Below, in pieces: positions 10,385 through 22,429 of a stretch of 64,000 bases of DNA. Position numbers and translations under genes: made by a program. The notes under the pieces are model-generated. The model was not told the origin of the DNA. It made no database searches and saw only the letters and a program-made list of their open reading frames with translations. How positions within the stretch are numbered: position 1 is the first letter of the stretch; each line of letters opens with the position of its first letter. Origin of the DNA: Adiantum capillus-veneris (taxonomy: Eukaryota > Streptophyta > Polypodiopsida > Polypodiales > Pteridaceae); contig CM043971.1 in assembly GCA_014529385.2 (NCBI GenBank), positions 86,444,840 through 86,508,839 of the forward strand, given 5' to 3'.

Positions 10385-12309
10385 TGAGAGGCGGAAGTGA
10401 AAAAAATAGACCCGGTGGCCTCTACACCAAGACTATGCACAATGGCCTCATCATGGGGAATACACAATAGGGGCACCACCTAGCAAGATATGCCGCTAGG
10501 ACGCATACATATACACAATGAAGCGTGCATGGAAAACAATTTCAAGATCCACATCCAAATGTGGAATGGGGTGGTTAGAGAATAAGGTGAAAGGAGTGGT
10601 GAGTGAGTGAGTATGGGCTCGCTACGTGTACATGTAGTAAGGAAGATAACGAGGTCAGGGATACATGCAAGTATGCTCACTTCTCATACAAAAGGTGGAG
10701 AATCCGCACACCTTAAGATGGAAGTAGCAAGATGATAGGAATATGAGAGGGAGAGAGAGTGTGTGTGTGTGGTGGACAATCCGCACACCTTAACATAAGC
10801 CGAAAAAAAAATGGCAAGGAACAAGAATATACCATACTCACAATGAGATGTATCCAAAGCGACACAAAGTATGGTACCAAGATGGAGTGTGTTGATTGCT
10901 TGCAAAAGATGAATACAATAGGTAGCGTATGGCAGGAAAATGAGAAGGGAACAAGATTGTAGGAGGCATAATGGAGAGATGGGAGTTGATGGCGAGGAAT
11001 ATCATGAGTGTGTCCACCCTTCTTCTTCTTGAAATTGTGCCTTCAACCCTTAATTACAAGTGGTGTGGAGGTGTGGTGCTCATCTTTTGTGCATGGTGAT
11101 GGTGATGATGATGGTGTTGTGATTATGTGATTAGGGTTCATGCTACAAGCATGTAGCACAAGAGTATGTATGGATAGGTGTGTGTGTGTGTGTGTTCTCT
11201 CTCCCAAGTGAGCTCTCATGGCCTTCTTATATAGGGAAGGAGGGAAGGATTTAGCAATATTTCTATTTGAGGTGAGTGTCCCACTTTGGTGACTAGGAAA
11301 ATGGGGTGCATGTGACTGTGGCTCCCATCTTGTCTCCTCATTATTTAAAATACCAGAGTCAATAGAGAGAGAAAAAGAGAGAATGTGGGTAGGATGTAGA
11401 GGATAGGAAATATTTACAATAGTCTAGCTTTGGATAGACATAAGCTTATTAGGGAGAGAAGAGAGAGGTAAGAAAATTATAAGAGAGGTTGTCGAAGGTG
11501 GATATTTGTTGATGAGGATGGATCCTCCAGAAATGGTGATAGAATTACTCTAGACTAGCCAAGACCTCATTAAAAGAGCCTTGTCTCTTGTAATCATGCT
11601 TGAAGACTTGTAGAACCATAGCCATTCTAGAAGGAAGAAAAGTGGGATGGCCTGTGTCACCATTACACGAGAAAACTGGGGTCCACTACAAAAATCATAT
11701 CTCCGTGTTCATAACTCCAAAAATTTTGAAACAAATTGAGCTAAAAGTTGAGATCACGAGCTACATCTTTCATGTTGAACGCTCCTTCAGATTCGGGGTT
11801 CTTCTTTACTTAAAAAATTCAGCCAAATAATGTATTATTTGTGGCTGCAAAAGTCTTTTGGTGGTCCCCTTTGAGTGGACTTCTCTCTTGCCTTCAAGTG
11901 TAAGCTCCTTCATGTGTATGAAAACATGACCTAGAGTGTTGAAAAGATTGGAAATCATCTAGATGGAGGTATTATTGAAATTTGAAAGTGGGGTTGAGGT
12001 TTGAAAATGAAAACTAGTGAATAAAATATTTGGTAGAGTGGAATAATATACATACATGAAAAAAATATATTAGAAAATACTAGAATATATATATTTAATA
12101 TTTTTAAGGTCAAAAGAGAGATCAACAAAGAAAGCTTACTTATTATGCTACATCGTGATTGATTAGCATAAGTATTATTTATTTAATATAGGCTAAAACG
12201 TTTGTGAAAAAAGAAGAAAAAATCAAAAGTAACTTATATAATGGAAAATATTTTGATAAAAGGGCAAAAATATATGGGGGGGTTCCCATGGATGGAAAAG
12301 CTTTCCTCA
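10385..12309 (-). repeat. 3' LTR of element B
   Basis: Plus-strand ends TGAGAGGCGG...TTTCCTCA; 1,925 bp; nearly identical to 18438-20364 and 43702-45626. As this is a minus-strand element, this copy is the downstream (3') LTR. Short ORFs read through it are not conserved as proteins and are treated as LTR sequence. Confidence 0.93.
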
Positions 12310-12310
12310 T

Positions 12311-12322
12311 TAGCCCTCCCCC
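12311..12322 (-). other. Polypurine tract of element B
   Basis: TAGCCCTCCCCC on the plus strand, i.e. GGGGGAGGGCTA on the element's strand, directly upstream of its 3' LTR. This is the position and composition expected for the plus-strand primer. Element C has the same tract at 52494-52505. Confidence 0.8.
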
Positions 12323-12337
12323 TAAGGCTAGAGGTAT

Positions 12338-13774
12338 TCATGCCTCTAGCGTTGTACTTGATTCTTCTTCAATTGAGGTGGAGGAGTCTCCCTCCTCGGG
12401 GATTTCCATCATAGGTGTTTGATCAAATCTCAAAACGTACTGCTTCAACCTCCATCCATTGACACGTGTTTTGTGGAGCCTACCATCTGCATCCATCAAT
12501 CGGTAACTGCCATTGGCGCAGCGCTTTCTAATGACAAATGGCCCTTCCCATCTAGGTGAAAACTTTTTATCCTTCCTAGTGTGAAACCTGTTATCATACC
12601 GTAGGACCAACATACCTTTCTTGAGACCTTTTGCCCTAAGTCCCTTGTTGAAGGTAAGTCGACGTTGCTCTGCCTGTGCTGCATAATAGTTGATAGCATC
12701 TTCTCTGTCTAGTTGAAGCCTCTCTAGATCAAGAATGTGGTTGTGGAGATGAGCATTAGGACGTTCCACCTGCCCAGCTAGCAACCTGAGACTAGCCAAT
12801 TGTACTTCAATGGGTAAAATGGCTTCCTTACCAAACACCAAGTGATATGGTGTGAACCCAATGGATGTGTGAAATGAAGTGCGATAAGCCCAAAGTGCAG
12901 CCATAAGATGCTTGTCCCAATCACTTTTGTGATTGTTTACATGCTTAGTGATGATCTTGCAGATCATACCATTTACCTTTTCCACCAAACCATTGCATTG
13001 TGGGTAGTAGGGAGTTGAGTGTCTTTGTGAGATACCTAACTTCTCCATTAGCTCTTCTACAAGGTCTCCTCTAAAACCTGGTCCCCTGTCAGAAATTATT
13101 TCAAGAGGAGTGCCAAAACGGCAACAAATGTTTTCAAATACGAACTTAGCCACTTCCTTAGCTGTAATCCGGGTGGTGGCAACTGCTTCAGCCCACCTGG
13201 TCATGTAGTCCACACCCATGATGATATAAAATTTACCTGATTGGCTCCTTGGCAAAGGCCCAATAGCATCAATTCCCCATTTCTCAAATGGTCCATATGA
13301 GATTATAGGAGTCTGTGGCTTATATGTGAGCCTTCTATCCCCTGCCTTTTGACATTCCTTGCATGTTTTACACCAATGATGCACATCCCTATGTACACTA
13401 GGCCATACAAACCCGGCTTGTAGAATCTTTCTACTAGTGATGTCAAGTGCAAAGTGTCCTCCGCAAACACCATCATGGCAACTTGAAATGATTTCAGTGA
13501 TCTCTCTAGAGAGAGGTACACGCTTAAGAATTTGATCCTTACCCTTGCAGTAGAGGTCGTCATTGATAAGGCGGTATTTTGTTGCCTTGCGCACAAGCCA
13601 CTGCTTTTGGCCCTTAGTAAGATCCTTAGGACACTCTCCTGTGTCCAAGAAACTCATGATGTCAGGCATAGCATCGCTACCTTGGAAGAGAGGCAGCTTC
13701 AACTTGATAGCACCCACCACTGAAACATCTTGCAACTTCTCTCTAGCTAGAGCATCTGCTTCTTGATTTTCTGC
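12338..13774 (-). pseudogene. Element B polyprotein, integrase portion after the internal stop
   Basis: In frame with the upstream gag-pol and separated from it by one TGA at 13775-13777. It starts with the end of the second RNase H (ENQEADALA, which carries its last acidic residue). The integrase zinc domain follows (GGHF ... HHWCKTCKECQ), then the DDE core: D in GIDAIGP, D in IISDRGPGF, E in NGLVEKVNG. A C-terminal GPY/F-like module (SPRWEGPFVI) ends it. Apart from the stop this 479-codon segment is open, with all three catalytic acids present. Confidence 0.9.
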
Positions 13775-16700
13775 TCAAGGGACATGATGTAATTGTACAA
13801 CTTGAAATTTCCCTAAAAGTTCCTTGACTTTGCGCAAATGGCCTAGCAAGATATGATTTTTACAAGCCCAAGTTCCTTGTATTTGTTTTATTAAAAGCAT
13901 GGCATCACCAAATACATTTAACCGTTGAATGCCCTGTGTCACACACCACTCTAACCCAAGAGTTAAAGCTGCATATTCTGCCTCATTGTTAGAGTGAGAA
14001 TCCAAGAGATTCCCAATGGAGAAAACCTTGTCCCCTTGCTCGTTGAAGATGACAATGCCTGCTGCAGCTTTGTCCACTTTCCTCTTGTAGGCTCCATCAA
14101 AGAAAAGAGAGTGAGCCTCCTCTACCTTAGGGACTTCCAGCACGGGTGTAATATCTTGATCATTTGGCTTTATCTTTAGCTTCTTTTCATAGTGGCGATG
14201 AGTGAGAATACCTCCTAGACTGGCCCTTGTGGAGTTCTCCACTTGCATTGTGTAGTCAAACTCTTGTAGCCTTGTGAGCCATTTGGAAATCCTAGAAGAA
14301 ACATCCATGTGCTGCATTACATAAGGAAATGCTTCTTCCATTGTTAAGATTATGAATGGTCTAGACAATAAATAAGAGCGAAATTTGGTGTTAGCAAACA
14401 TTAATGCAAGCACCATGTGCTCCACTGCCATGTATCCCTTTTCTGATGGGGTCATCATTCGACTAGAGAAGTAGATAGGACGCATGAAAGAAGTTTGAGG
14501 ATCCTTTTGCATCAATGCAGCCCCAAGTGTGTCATTGCCAACACTAGGGTTTACATAAAATGGCTTGTCCCACTTTGGAGGTGCTATGGTGGGAAGTGAA
14601 GCTAGAATTTGTTTTACCTCGTTGAATTGTTGTTCATTTTCTTCACTCCAAGTGAAGATCTCTTGATGGGTAACTTGTTGTAAAGGGAGAACCACTTGAG
14701 AGAGCAAGTGAATGAACCTACTCAAATACCTCACCTTTTGAAGAAAAGAGACCAATTGCTTTGTTGTGGTGGGAGAGGTCAAAGCCACCAAGGCTTGAAC
14801 CTTGCTTGGGTCAGCTTCAATGCCGTTGGCCGAGATCACATGACCAAGAAGAGTAACCTTGCTTTCACCAATGTGGCATTTCTCCACATTGAGTTGGCCA
14901 CCCAAAGCTTGTAGCCTAGCTAGACCTTCATAAACTTTCTCCAAATGAAGAGAGCGAGAGCTATAGATGCAAAAGTCATCAATAAAAACACGGATTGATT
15001 TTCCAAAGAATGGCTGAAAAACAAATGTCACATATCGCTGAAAAGTGGCTGGAGCATTAGTGAGACCAAAGGGCATAACTCTGTAAGCAAAACATCCCCA
15101 TGGTGTGATGAAGGTTGTCTTCTTTTGATCTTCTTCAGCGATGCTAATTTGGAAGTAGCCTGAGTAGCCATCACATACCGTGTAGCGCTCATGTCCTGCT
15201 ACCTCATTGAGTATTTCGTCTTGAAAAGGAAGAGAAAAATGGTCCCTCTTTGTGGCTGCATTAAGAGGCTTGTAATCAACACAAACCCTCCACTTACCAT
15301 TCTTCTTTGGTGTTACTACCACTGGAGAAACCCACTCTGAGTCTTCAACAGGATAGATAAAATCAGTTTCTAGCAATTTCCTCACCTCTTTGAGTAGGGC
15401 GTCTTGTTGAATTACTCCTAGCCGCCTGAGCTTCTGCACTACAGGTTTACTTCCCTCCTTGAGCTTAATGTGATATTGAACTACTGTGATGCCAGTGATT
15501 TTATCATATTCATCAATGAACAATGTGGTAAAATTACTTAGCATCAAAATATAATCTTCATGCTCCTTCCCACACAACTCACTAGAGAGCATTTGATGTA
15601 GCTTACTTGCTTCTACCATAGGTTGTATACCTGGTGTCTCCCCTTGGCTTGATGATGAGGCATCAGGTTGCTCCATCTTCTTAGGGTCCTTGAGAATGAT
15701 CCCCATCACCTCAATGCTACTGTCACTTTCTTCACTCACTATTGACTCCTCCTCTGAAGTGGTTGAAGAGTCACCACTAGAAAACTCATCCTCGGAGGTT
15801 TCTAGATCCATGTCGCGTTGTTGACCTATCTTCATGTCGTAAAGTATTGGCCTTCCTTTTGCATCCTTCATCTGGATTATGCCGGTGTCCCAGTCCTGCT
15901 TAGCTCTCATAGCCATAAGCCAAGGCCTCCCTAGAATGATAGGATAGCCCTCCCCTTTGTGTGGCATGCCAAAGATGTCCACATCTACCTCGGTGTTGAA
16001 TGCCTTTATCCTAACTACATTTATGACACCAACACATTGAACTTTTAAATTATTTGCCATTTTGGCTCCGCATGGTGCCGGCTGACTCACCTCTAAACCC
16101 AAACGGTGCATCATTTTTTCACTCATGACGCATATTTGTGCGCCACCATCGATGTAGATATTGGAGATGTGTTGCCCTTTGATGTAAGCATCCATCACTG
16201 GTAGTATGTCGTCTAGATTCCTCCCGGAGATAGCCCCAGCTATCTTTGGCTTTGGTCGCCTCGTGTTAACCATCTTTGTCCATTGTCTCCTCACCCTAGG
16301 TGCTAGGTGGAGTAACTGGGGCCAGGTGATTTTTGGGCCCTGCATAGAAACATCTTGAACCAAATCATATGGTTTAGAACATTCACCCAAAGAGAAATCT
16401 ACAATGTTAATTTTACGTCGTGACTTGGACGGCTTTTTGCTAGATTCCCCTTTATTCTTCATCTTTTCTTCCTTTTGAGAAGATTCACCATGCCTATCAC
16501 GTTTTACCCCAATGGCATCTACTCCTTTAACCTTGGTCTTATCCTCCTCCACTTTCTCCTTTCCCTTACCTTCAAGACTGATGACGCTTATTGTTTGATT
16601 GCCAACTGGTGGTGGGGGTAAGGGTGGAATGAGAGGTTGTGGTGGTGGTGGTGGTTGTGGTTGAATCGGTGGTTGTAAGATTTGCATGGGTGGTGCTTGT

Positions 16701-17581
16701 TGTGGTGCCCTCGGTGGTGGTGGTCTTGCTCTTGGTGGTGAAACCTGGTTTTGTCTGGCTCCTCTGTTGAAATTCTGCCTCCTTGGTTGTGGACAGTAGT
16801 ACATGCCATGACCATCCTCCCCACAATTGTAGCAGTGGTATTCTTGGTTTTGCCTTCGTTGTCCTCTCCCTTGCTCTTGGTTGCGATTGTGTGCATGCCC
16901 TTGTTGTATCAAATGGACTGAGAGATTCTCAAGTTGATTGGTGATTTGGTTGAGCAGGTCTTGTTGATCTTCAATTGGTTCTTGTGGTTGAATCCTCTGG
17001 GCGACTGTGGTAGGTGGTGCTAGAGGTAGTGGGGTCCTAACGGCTTCCTCTCCATCGATATTCCTGGCTTGTAGGCGCAACTTCTTGTCTTTAAGGCGGG
17101 CCACTTCAACTGCTAGCTCATACGTAGCAGGAAACCTTCCCTTCACCTTCTCTTTAAGAGTTGGCCATAACCCAGCCACAAACCGATCCTTCTTTAGGAA
17201 ATCAGGTGCCCCCTCATCCTCTCTTAGCGATGCAACCCATCGCCCCCATAAATCTACAAACTTTGACTCATATGATGCGTATTCCAGCATACTGCCCTGC
17301 TTCAACTCTGTTAACAATTGCCATAGCTTCTCTGATGTTGTGCCCTCTCCAAAACGCTTGACAAAGGCTGCCCTTAATAAGTCCCACCGTTCCTTGGTTT
17401 CTTGTGCCAAGGCATTGTACCATGATCTTGCCTCCACCTTCATTAGAAGTGGGAAGATGCGCAAGCGCGAAGCATCATCATCTCTCGCAGAGATGACACA
17501 TGCTATTTCCAAGTTGTCTAGAAAGTCTACAGCATCCTCGCCCACCTTACCAGTAAAGGTTGGAAATGCTACACTTGCCAT
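13775..17581 (-). pseudogene. Element B gag-pol: gag, protease, RT, RNase H, second RNase H
   Basis: The likely start is the Met at 17581 (MASVAFPTF); a Met ten codons upstream is also open. Residues below count from that upstream Met at 17611. Gag capsid 11-180; CCHC knuckle CYNCGEDGHGMYYC at 260-273; a polyproline stretch 295-340. Protease has IYIDGGAQIC (about 485-494; DGGA instead of DSGA) and IILGRPWLM. RT spans about 730-930 with FIDD at 876-879 instead of Y(V/M)DD. The original RNase H (about 1015-1100) has lost its acidic motifs (FYVN, TMEE). An archaeal-type RNase H covers 1168-1278 (FFDGA, NNEAEY, VFGDAML). The TGA at 13775 replaces a codon inside the HVP-AENQ motif and is probably CGA to TGA. 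Confidence 0.92.
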
Positions 17582-17898
17582 GATTACTGAGAGAGAGCTA
17601 GAAAGACACACTTCTTAACTTGCAAAATTTTTTCTTCTTTACAAGGAGGCGTGTATACCCTATTATACTAGGACATAGATTAAAACTTCAAACGGTACAT
17701 TGCCTTGTACCAAAGGTAAAACAAATGGCTGATCTGATGCCAGAACCTCAAAAAACCGCTCCCCACCCGACATGGTGTCAATGACATGCTGGTAGTGAAT
17801 CTTCAAGTCCAATATTACCTTGATTGAGCGTACACGTGTTGGTATGTGTGATCTGTCTTGAGGTAGGTTGTCCTGATTCATGTGAAGCTTAGAGGTGC

Positions 17899-18361
17899 TT
17901 AGTCACTGTCCAAGCTTGTAGGAGAGGGTGGTGTTCTTTCCTGAAACAAACTCAGTAGATCCCTAGTTTCTCTAGTGAGAGTGTGAGCCAATGCTTCTGT
18001 TATCTGTGCTGCAGCATCAGGTGCGACTTGAAAACTGACTATGATAATTACCTCGGTGACTTGAGTTACCCGATTCTCAAAGTAGAATAGTGTTGATTCT
18101 CTATTGTGCAGAGCTCCTTCCATTTTGTTGTTGTTGGTTGGTTGTAGGTTGCGGACATGGTTTCCACCTCCTCCTTCTTCTTCTTGGCACTTGGCCTATG
18201 TATATCCACTGGGTTTGGCGCGTTGGTTGACTTTCGCACTTCAAATTGATTACCGTTACGCCTGGCACTCGAGCTTCGATGGAGATGCAGAGTTCGTCTA
18301 GTTGTGCATGGAGCTCTTCTTCTTCTGTCGTCCAGTTAGAAAATCCTTCATACTCATTCAT
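17899..18361 (-). pseudogene. Element B upstream ORF (between PBS and gag)
   Basis: Minus strand, from MNEYEGFSNW at 18361. About 87 residues are acidic then strongly basic (PRRRRRRWKP) and Gln-rich, ending at 18101. An overlapping frame (18123-17899) carries on with coding-like sequence (FYFENRVTQVTEV...), suggesting one protein of about 150 residues with a frameshift near 18115. Tat/Ogre elements are known to carry an extra ORF before gag; I see no recognised domain here. Confidence 0.45.
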
Positions 18362-18421
18362 CCATTCACAATAGTTTAGGGTTTTCAGTCTTGTAAACTG
18401 AAGGGTTTCAAGAGCCCTCCT

Positions 18422-18436
18422 CAGTGGGGGCACCAA
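18422..18436 (-). other. Primer binding site of element B
   Basis: Two bases inside the 5' LTR the element's strand reads TGGTGCCCCCACTGA. It has the TGG start expected of a tRNA 3'-CCA complement. I cannot match it confidently to a specific tRNA; it is not the initiator tRNA-Met site. Confidence 0.65.
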
Positions 18437-18437
18437 A

Positions 18438-20364
18438 TGAGAGGCGGAAGTGAAAAAAATAGACCCGGTGGCCTCTACACCAAGACTATGCACAATGGCC
18501 TCATCATGGGGAATACACAATAGGGGCACCACCTAGCAAGATATGCGGCTAGGACGCATACATATACACAATGAAGCGTGCATGGAAAAAAATTTCAAGA
18601 TCCACGTCCAAATGTGGAATGGGGTGGTCGGAGAATAAGGTGAGAGGAGTGGTGAGTGAGTGAGAATGGGCTCGCTACGTGTGCATGTAGTAAGGAAGAT
18701 AACGAGGTCAGGGATACATGCAAGTATGCTCACTTCTCATACAAAAGGTGGCGAATCCGCACACCTTAAAATGGAAGTAGCAAGATGGTAGGAATATGAG
18801 AGGGAGAGAGAGTGTGTGTGTGTGGTGGTGAATCTGCACAGCTTAACATAAGTAGAAAAAAAAAATGTCAAGGAACAAGCATATACCATACTCACAATGA
18901 GATGTATCCAAAGCGACACAAAGTATGGCACCAAGATGGAGTGTGTTGATTGCTTGCAAAAGATGAATACAATAGGTAGCGTATGGCAGGAAAATGAGAA
19001 GGGAACAAGATTGTAGGAGGCATAATGGAGAGATGGGAGTTGATGGCGAGGAATATCATGAGTGTGTCCACCCTTCTTCTTCTTGAAATTGTGCCTTCAA
19101 CCCTTAATTACAAGTGGTGTGGAGGTGTGGTGCTCATCTTTTGTGCATGGTGATGGTGATGATGATGGTGTTGTGATTATGTGATTAGGGTTCATGCTAC
19201 AAGCATGTAGCACAAGAGTGTGTATGGATAGGTGTGTGTGTGTGTGTGTTCTCTCCCCCAAGGGAGCTCTCATGGCCTCCTTATATAGGGAAGGAGGTAA
19301 GGATTTAGCAATATTTCTATTTGAGGTGAGTGTCCCACTTTGGTGACTAGGAAAATGGGGTGCATGTGACTGTGGCTCCCATCTTGTCTCCTCATTATTT
19401 AAAATACCAGAGTCAATAGAGAGAGAAAAAGAGAGAATGTGGGTAGGATGTAGAGGATAGGAAATATTTACAATAGTTTAGCTTTGGATAGACATAAGCT
19501 TATTAGGGAGAGAAGAGAGAGGTAAGAAAATTATAAGAGAGGTTGTCGAAGGTGGATATTTGTTGATGAGGATGGATCCTCCAAAAATGGTGATAGAATT
19601 ACTCTAGACTAGCCAAGACCTCATTAAAAGAGCCTTGTCTCTTGTAATCATGCTTGAAGACTTGTAGAACCATAGCCATTCTAGAAGGAAGAAAAGTGGG
19701 ATGGCCTATGTCACCATTACACGAGAAAACTGGGGTCCACTACAAAAATCATATCTCTGTGTTTATAACTCCAAAAATTCTGAAAAAAATTGAGCTAAAA
19801 GTTGAGATCACGAGCTACATCTTTCATGTTGAACGCTCCTTCAGATTCGGGGTTCTTCTTTACTTAAAAAATTCAGCCAAATAATGTATTATTTGTCACT
19901 GCAAAAGTCTTCTGGTGGTCCCCTTTGAGTGGACTTCTCTCTTTCCTTCAAGTGTAAGCTCCTTCATGTGTATGAAAACATGACCTAGAGTGTTGAAAAG
20001 ATTGGCAATCATCTAGATGGAGGTATTATTGAAATTTGAAAGTGGGGTTGAGGTTTGAAAATGAAAACTAGTGAATAAAATATTTGGTAGAGTGGAATAA
20101 TATACATACATGAAAAAAAAAATATTAGAAAATACTAGAATATATATATTTAATATTTTTAAGGTCAAAAGAGAGATCAACAAAGAAAGCTTACTTATTA
20201 TGCTACATTGTGATTGATTAGCATAAGTATTATTTATTTAATAAAAGCTAAAACATTTGTGAAAAAAGAAGAAAAAATCAAAAGTAACTTATATAATGGG
20301 AAATATTTTGATAAAAGGGCAAAAATATATGGGGGGGTTCCCATGCATGGAAAAGCTTTCCTCA
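18438..20364 (-). repeat. 5' LTR of element B
   Basis: 1,927 bp, plus-strand ends TGAGAGGCGG...TTTCCTCA. A TATA box (CCTATATAA on the minus strand, 19281-19289) lies mid-LTR and would be the active promoter. Compared with the other two copies it has its own private changes near 18838-18890. Confidence 0.93.
19281..19289 (-). promoter_or_regulatory. TATA box in the B-family 5' LTR
   Basis: TTATATAGG on the plus strand. It is the same in the other copies at 11227-11235 and 44544-44552, in the same context (CTC(C/T)TTATATAGGGAAGGAGG on the plus strand). Motif call only. Confidence 0.5.
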
Positions 20365-21390
20365 GTACCAACACACTATCGGAAATTTACCATCTAGGAC
20401 AGAAAAATCATCATGACACCACCAATCAGGGAAAGAACCAACCAAGAATCTTACGATGGGCCAGAAAATGCAAAAAGGATAGACCTTGCAAAACCAGATG
20501 AAAAGCCTCATCCGGTCTATATAGCAAACGATTTGGAGCTTGAAGAAGAAGAACGGCTAACACAACTTCTCAAGAAGTATAAAGATGTGTTTGCATGGTC
20601 CTATAAAGACCTCAAAGAAGTTGATCCATCGATATGCCAACATACAATTCCTTTGTAATCAGATGCAAAACCTAGTAAACAACGTCCTTATACATATAAT
20701 GACACATTTGCTAAATGAATCAAAGAAGAGATTGATAAACTGATGGAAGTTGAATTCATCTATGAAATGGAACATACAGATTGGGTATCACCCATTGTGG
20801 TAGTTCCCAAAAAGAATGGCAAACTGCAAGTGTGTGTAAACCTCAAAAAGGTAAACACAGCCACCATAAGGGATAATTATCCCTTGCCAATCACAAAACA
20901 TGTACTTGAGCGGGTGGCCTGGAAATGGGATTATTTCTTTCTGGATGGGTTTTCAGGATACAACCAACTAGCAATAGCAAGGGAGGATCAACACAAAACA
21001 GTGTTTGCCACAGAATGGGGAATTTATGTGTATCGAGTTATGCAGTTTGGCTTAACTAATGCCCCAGATACCTTCCAGAGGTTAATGACGTACGCGTTCA
21101 AAGAATACCTAAGAATATTCTTAGAAATTTACATGGATGATCTTTGTGTACACTCTCTTCTACGAGAGGAACATATTGACCATTTGCAAAAGGTCTTTGA
21201 AAAATGCAAGACATATCGAATCTGTCTTAACTCGGAAAAGTGTATATTCATGGTTAATCAAGGCTGAATCTTAGGACACATTGTCTCAAGAAATGGCATA
21301 ACCACTGACCTAGACAAAGTCAAAGTCATAGTGGACCTACCCAGGCCTACTAAGGCTAAACAAGTGCAATCCTTCATGGGACACTGCGGA
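20365..21390 (+). pseudogene. Element A reverse transcriptase
   Basis: Copies genomic RNA to DNA. Coding resumes after element B with the FAWSYKDLKEVDPSICQH lead-in at about 20590-20640, a stop at 20656 and another near 20716. The RT core then shows WVSPIVVVPKKNGK, FLDGFSGYNQ, FGLTNAPDTFQR and catalytic YMDD at 21130-21141. A stop at 21265 follows the KCIFMVNQG segment. About 45 bp present in A' between RT and RNase H is missing here near 21413. Confidence 0.9.
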
Positions 21391-21407
21391 ATGGAAGATT
21401 CATATCT

Positions 21408-22031
21408 ATGTATGCGACCGAGGAGTGTGAAAATTCATTCCAAAAGTTGAAGAAAAACCTTATATCAGCACCTGTACTGAAGGCACCAGATTGGAAAAAG
21501 ATATTCCATATTCACATTGATGCTTTTGCATATGCAATTGGGAGTATTCTAGCTCAACCTGGAGATGGAACAATGGATTTTCTAGTATATTATGCAAGCC
21601 GACAGTTAAACAGTGCGGAAAAGATCTACACAACCACTGAACGGGAAGGGTTAGGAATGATTTATGCTGTAAAGAAATTTTGGCATTATTTGCTCGCAAA
21701 CAAATTTGTGTTCTTTACAGATCATCAAGCTCTTTTGTATCTGGTAAATAAACCATGCAATACAGGGAGAATTGTACGCTGGTTTATTATACTGCTAGAG
21801 TTTGACTTCATAGTGGTGGTCAAAAAGGGTAAAACCCATCTACGAGCGGATCATCTTTCAAGGATACACAACGGGAAAGCTCCTGAAGGAGTAGATGATG
21901 ATATACCAGATGCTTATCTTTTCAATGTTGAAACGGTACCCAAATGGTCTCAGGAAATTGTTAGCATTCTTTCCTTTGGAAGTGAGTTTAATAATATTGA
22001 ATACAGATCCAAACAACAAACAATTCGATAA
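21408..22031 (+). pseudogene. Element A RNase H
   Basis: Degrades the RNA strand of the hybrid. Motifs: HIHIDAFAYAIGSIL (first acid), TTEREGLGMIYAVKKF (Glu), FFTDHQALLYL (Asp), ending KTHLRADHLSRI, which is the usual end of gypsy RNase H before integrase. There is only one RNase H domain, unlike elements B and C. Open from 21408 to a stop at 22029. Confidence 0.9.
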
Positions 22032-22046
22032 ACAAAAAACTTCCAC

Positions 22047-22380
22047 TTGATAGCAGGATGGCTGTATCATCTAGGATCACACCAAATCCTACGATTATGT
22101 ATAAATCCGGAAGAATTCGAGTGCTACCTTGAAGAAGCACATGTCCAGGACTGTGCATTTCATTGTTCAACAGTGAAAACATTCCAGAGACTGAAACAGC
22201 TAGCGGTTTATTGGCCAACTATGTATGCGGACACACATTTTTATGTTACCAATTGTACTATATGTAGTGCCAAACGACCAATGGATCATGCGACATTGTT
22301 TCAAGTAAACATTGCACGTGCATGGAGTCAATATATCATTTATTTCTTAACCCACCAGGACGTTCCCTGAGAGAATCACA
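22047..22380 (+). pseudogene. Element A first integrase-type HHCC module
   Basis: Encodes GWLYHLGSHQILRLC, then EEAHVQDCAFHCS, YWPTMYADTHFYVTNCTIC. This is the spacing of an integrase N-terminal H2C2 zinc domain (H...H...C-x2-C). A WSQYIIYFLTHQ linker and stops near 22368 and 22423 follow. A second H2C2 module comes next, so the domain is doubled in this family. Confidence 0.7.
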
Positions 22381-22429
22381 AGAGCACAGAAAAAAGCTAT
22401 AGAGCTGGAAGCTCGTGACTTTTAGTTGA

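Larger units (their letters stand above)
10385..20364 (-). mobile_element. Element B: Tat-type Ty3/gypsy retrotransposon, complete
   Basis: Two LTRs of about 1.93 kb in the same orientation enclose 6.1 kb of minus-strand internal sequence with PBS, upstream ORF, gag-pol and polypurine tract. The polyprotein carries a second, archaeal-type RNase H between the original RNase H and integrase, the hallmark of the plant Tat lineage. By eye the LTRs differ by about 3% in the first 400 bp, so it is younger than its host element A. Confidence 0.92.

Noticed and set aside
10684-10905. Short minus-strand frames in all three B-family LTRs (around 10480-10905, 18533-18934, 43797-44222)
   Set aside because: LTR sequence; no domain, and the frames differ by indels between copies.
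11600-11830. 76-codon open frame present in three LTR copies (also 19654 and 44917)
   Set aside because: It lies antisense in the LTR, and conservation is explained by near-identity of the whole LTR. The related block in element C is reported as a DNA feature instead.
16588-16896. His/Thr-rich frames overlapping element B gag
   Set aside because: Shadow frames of the Pro/Gln-rich gag region.
10385-20364. Recombination between elements to explain LTR differences of B
   Set aside because: The left and right LTRs each have private changes and the solo LTR is closest to both; a simple star pattern of mutation is enough.
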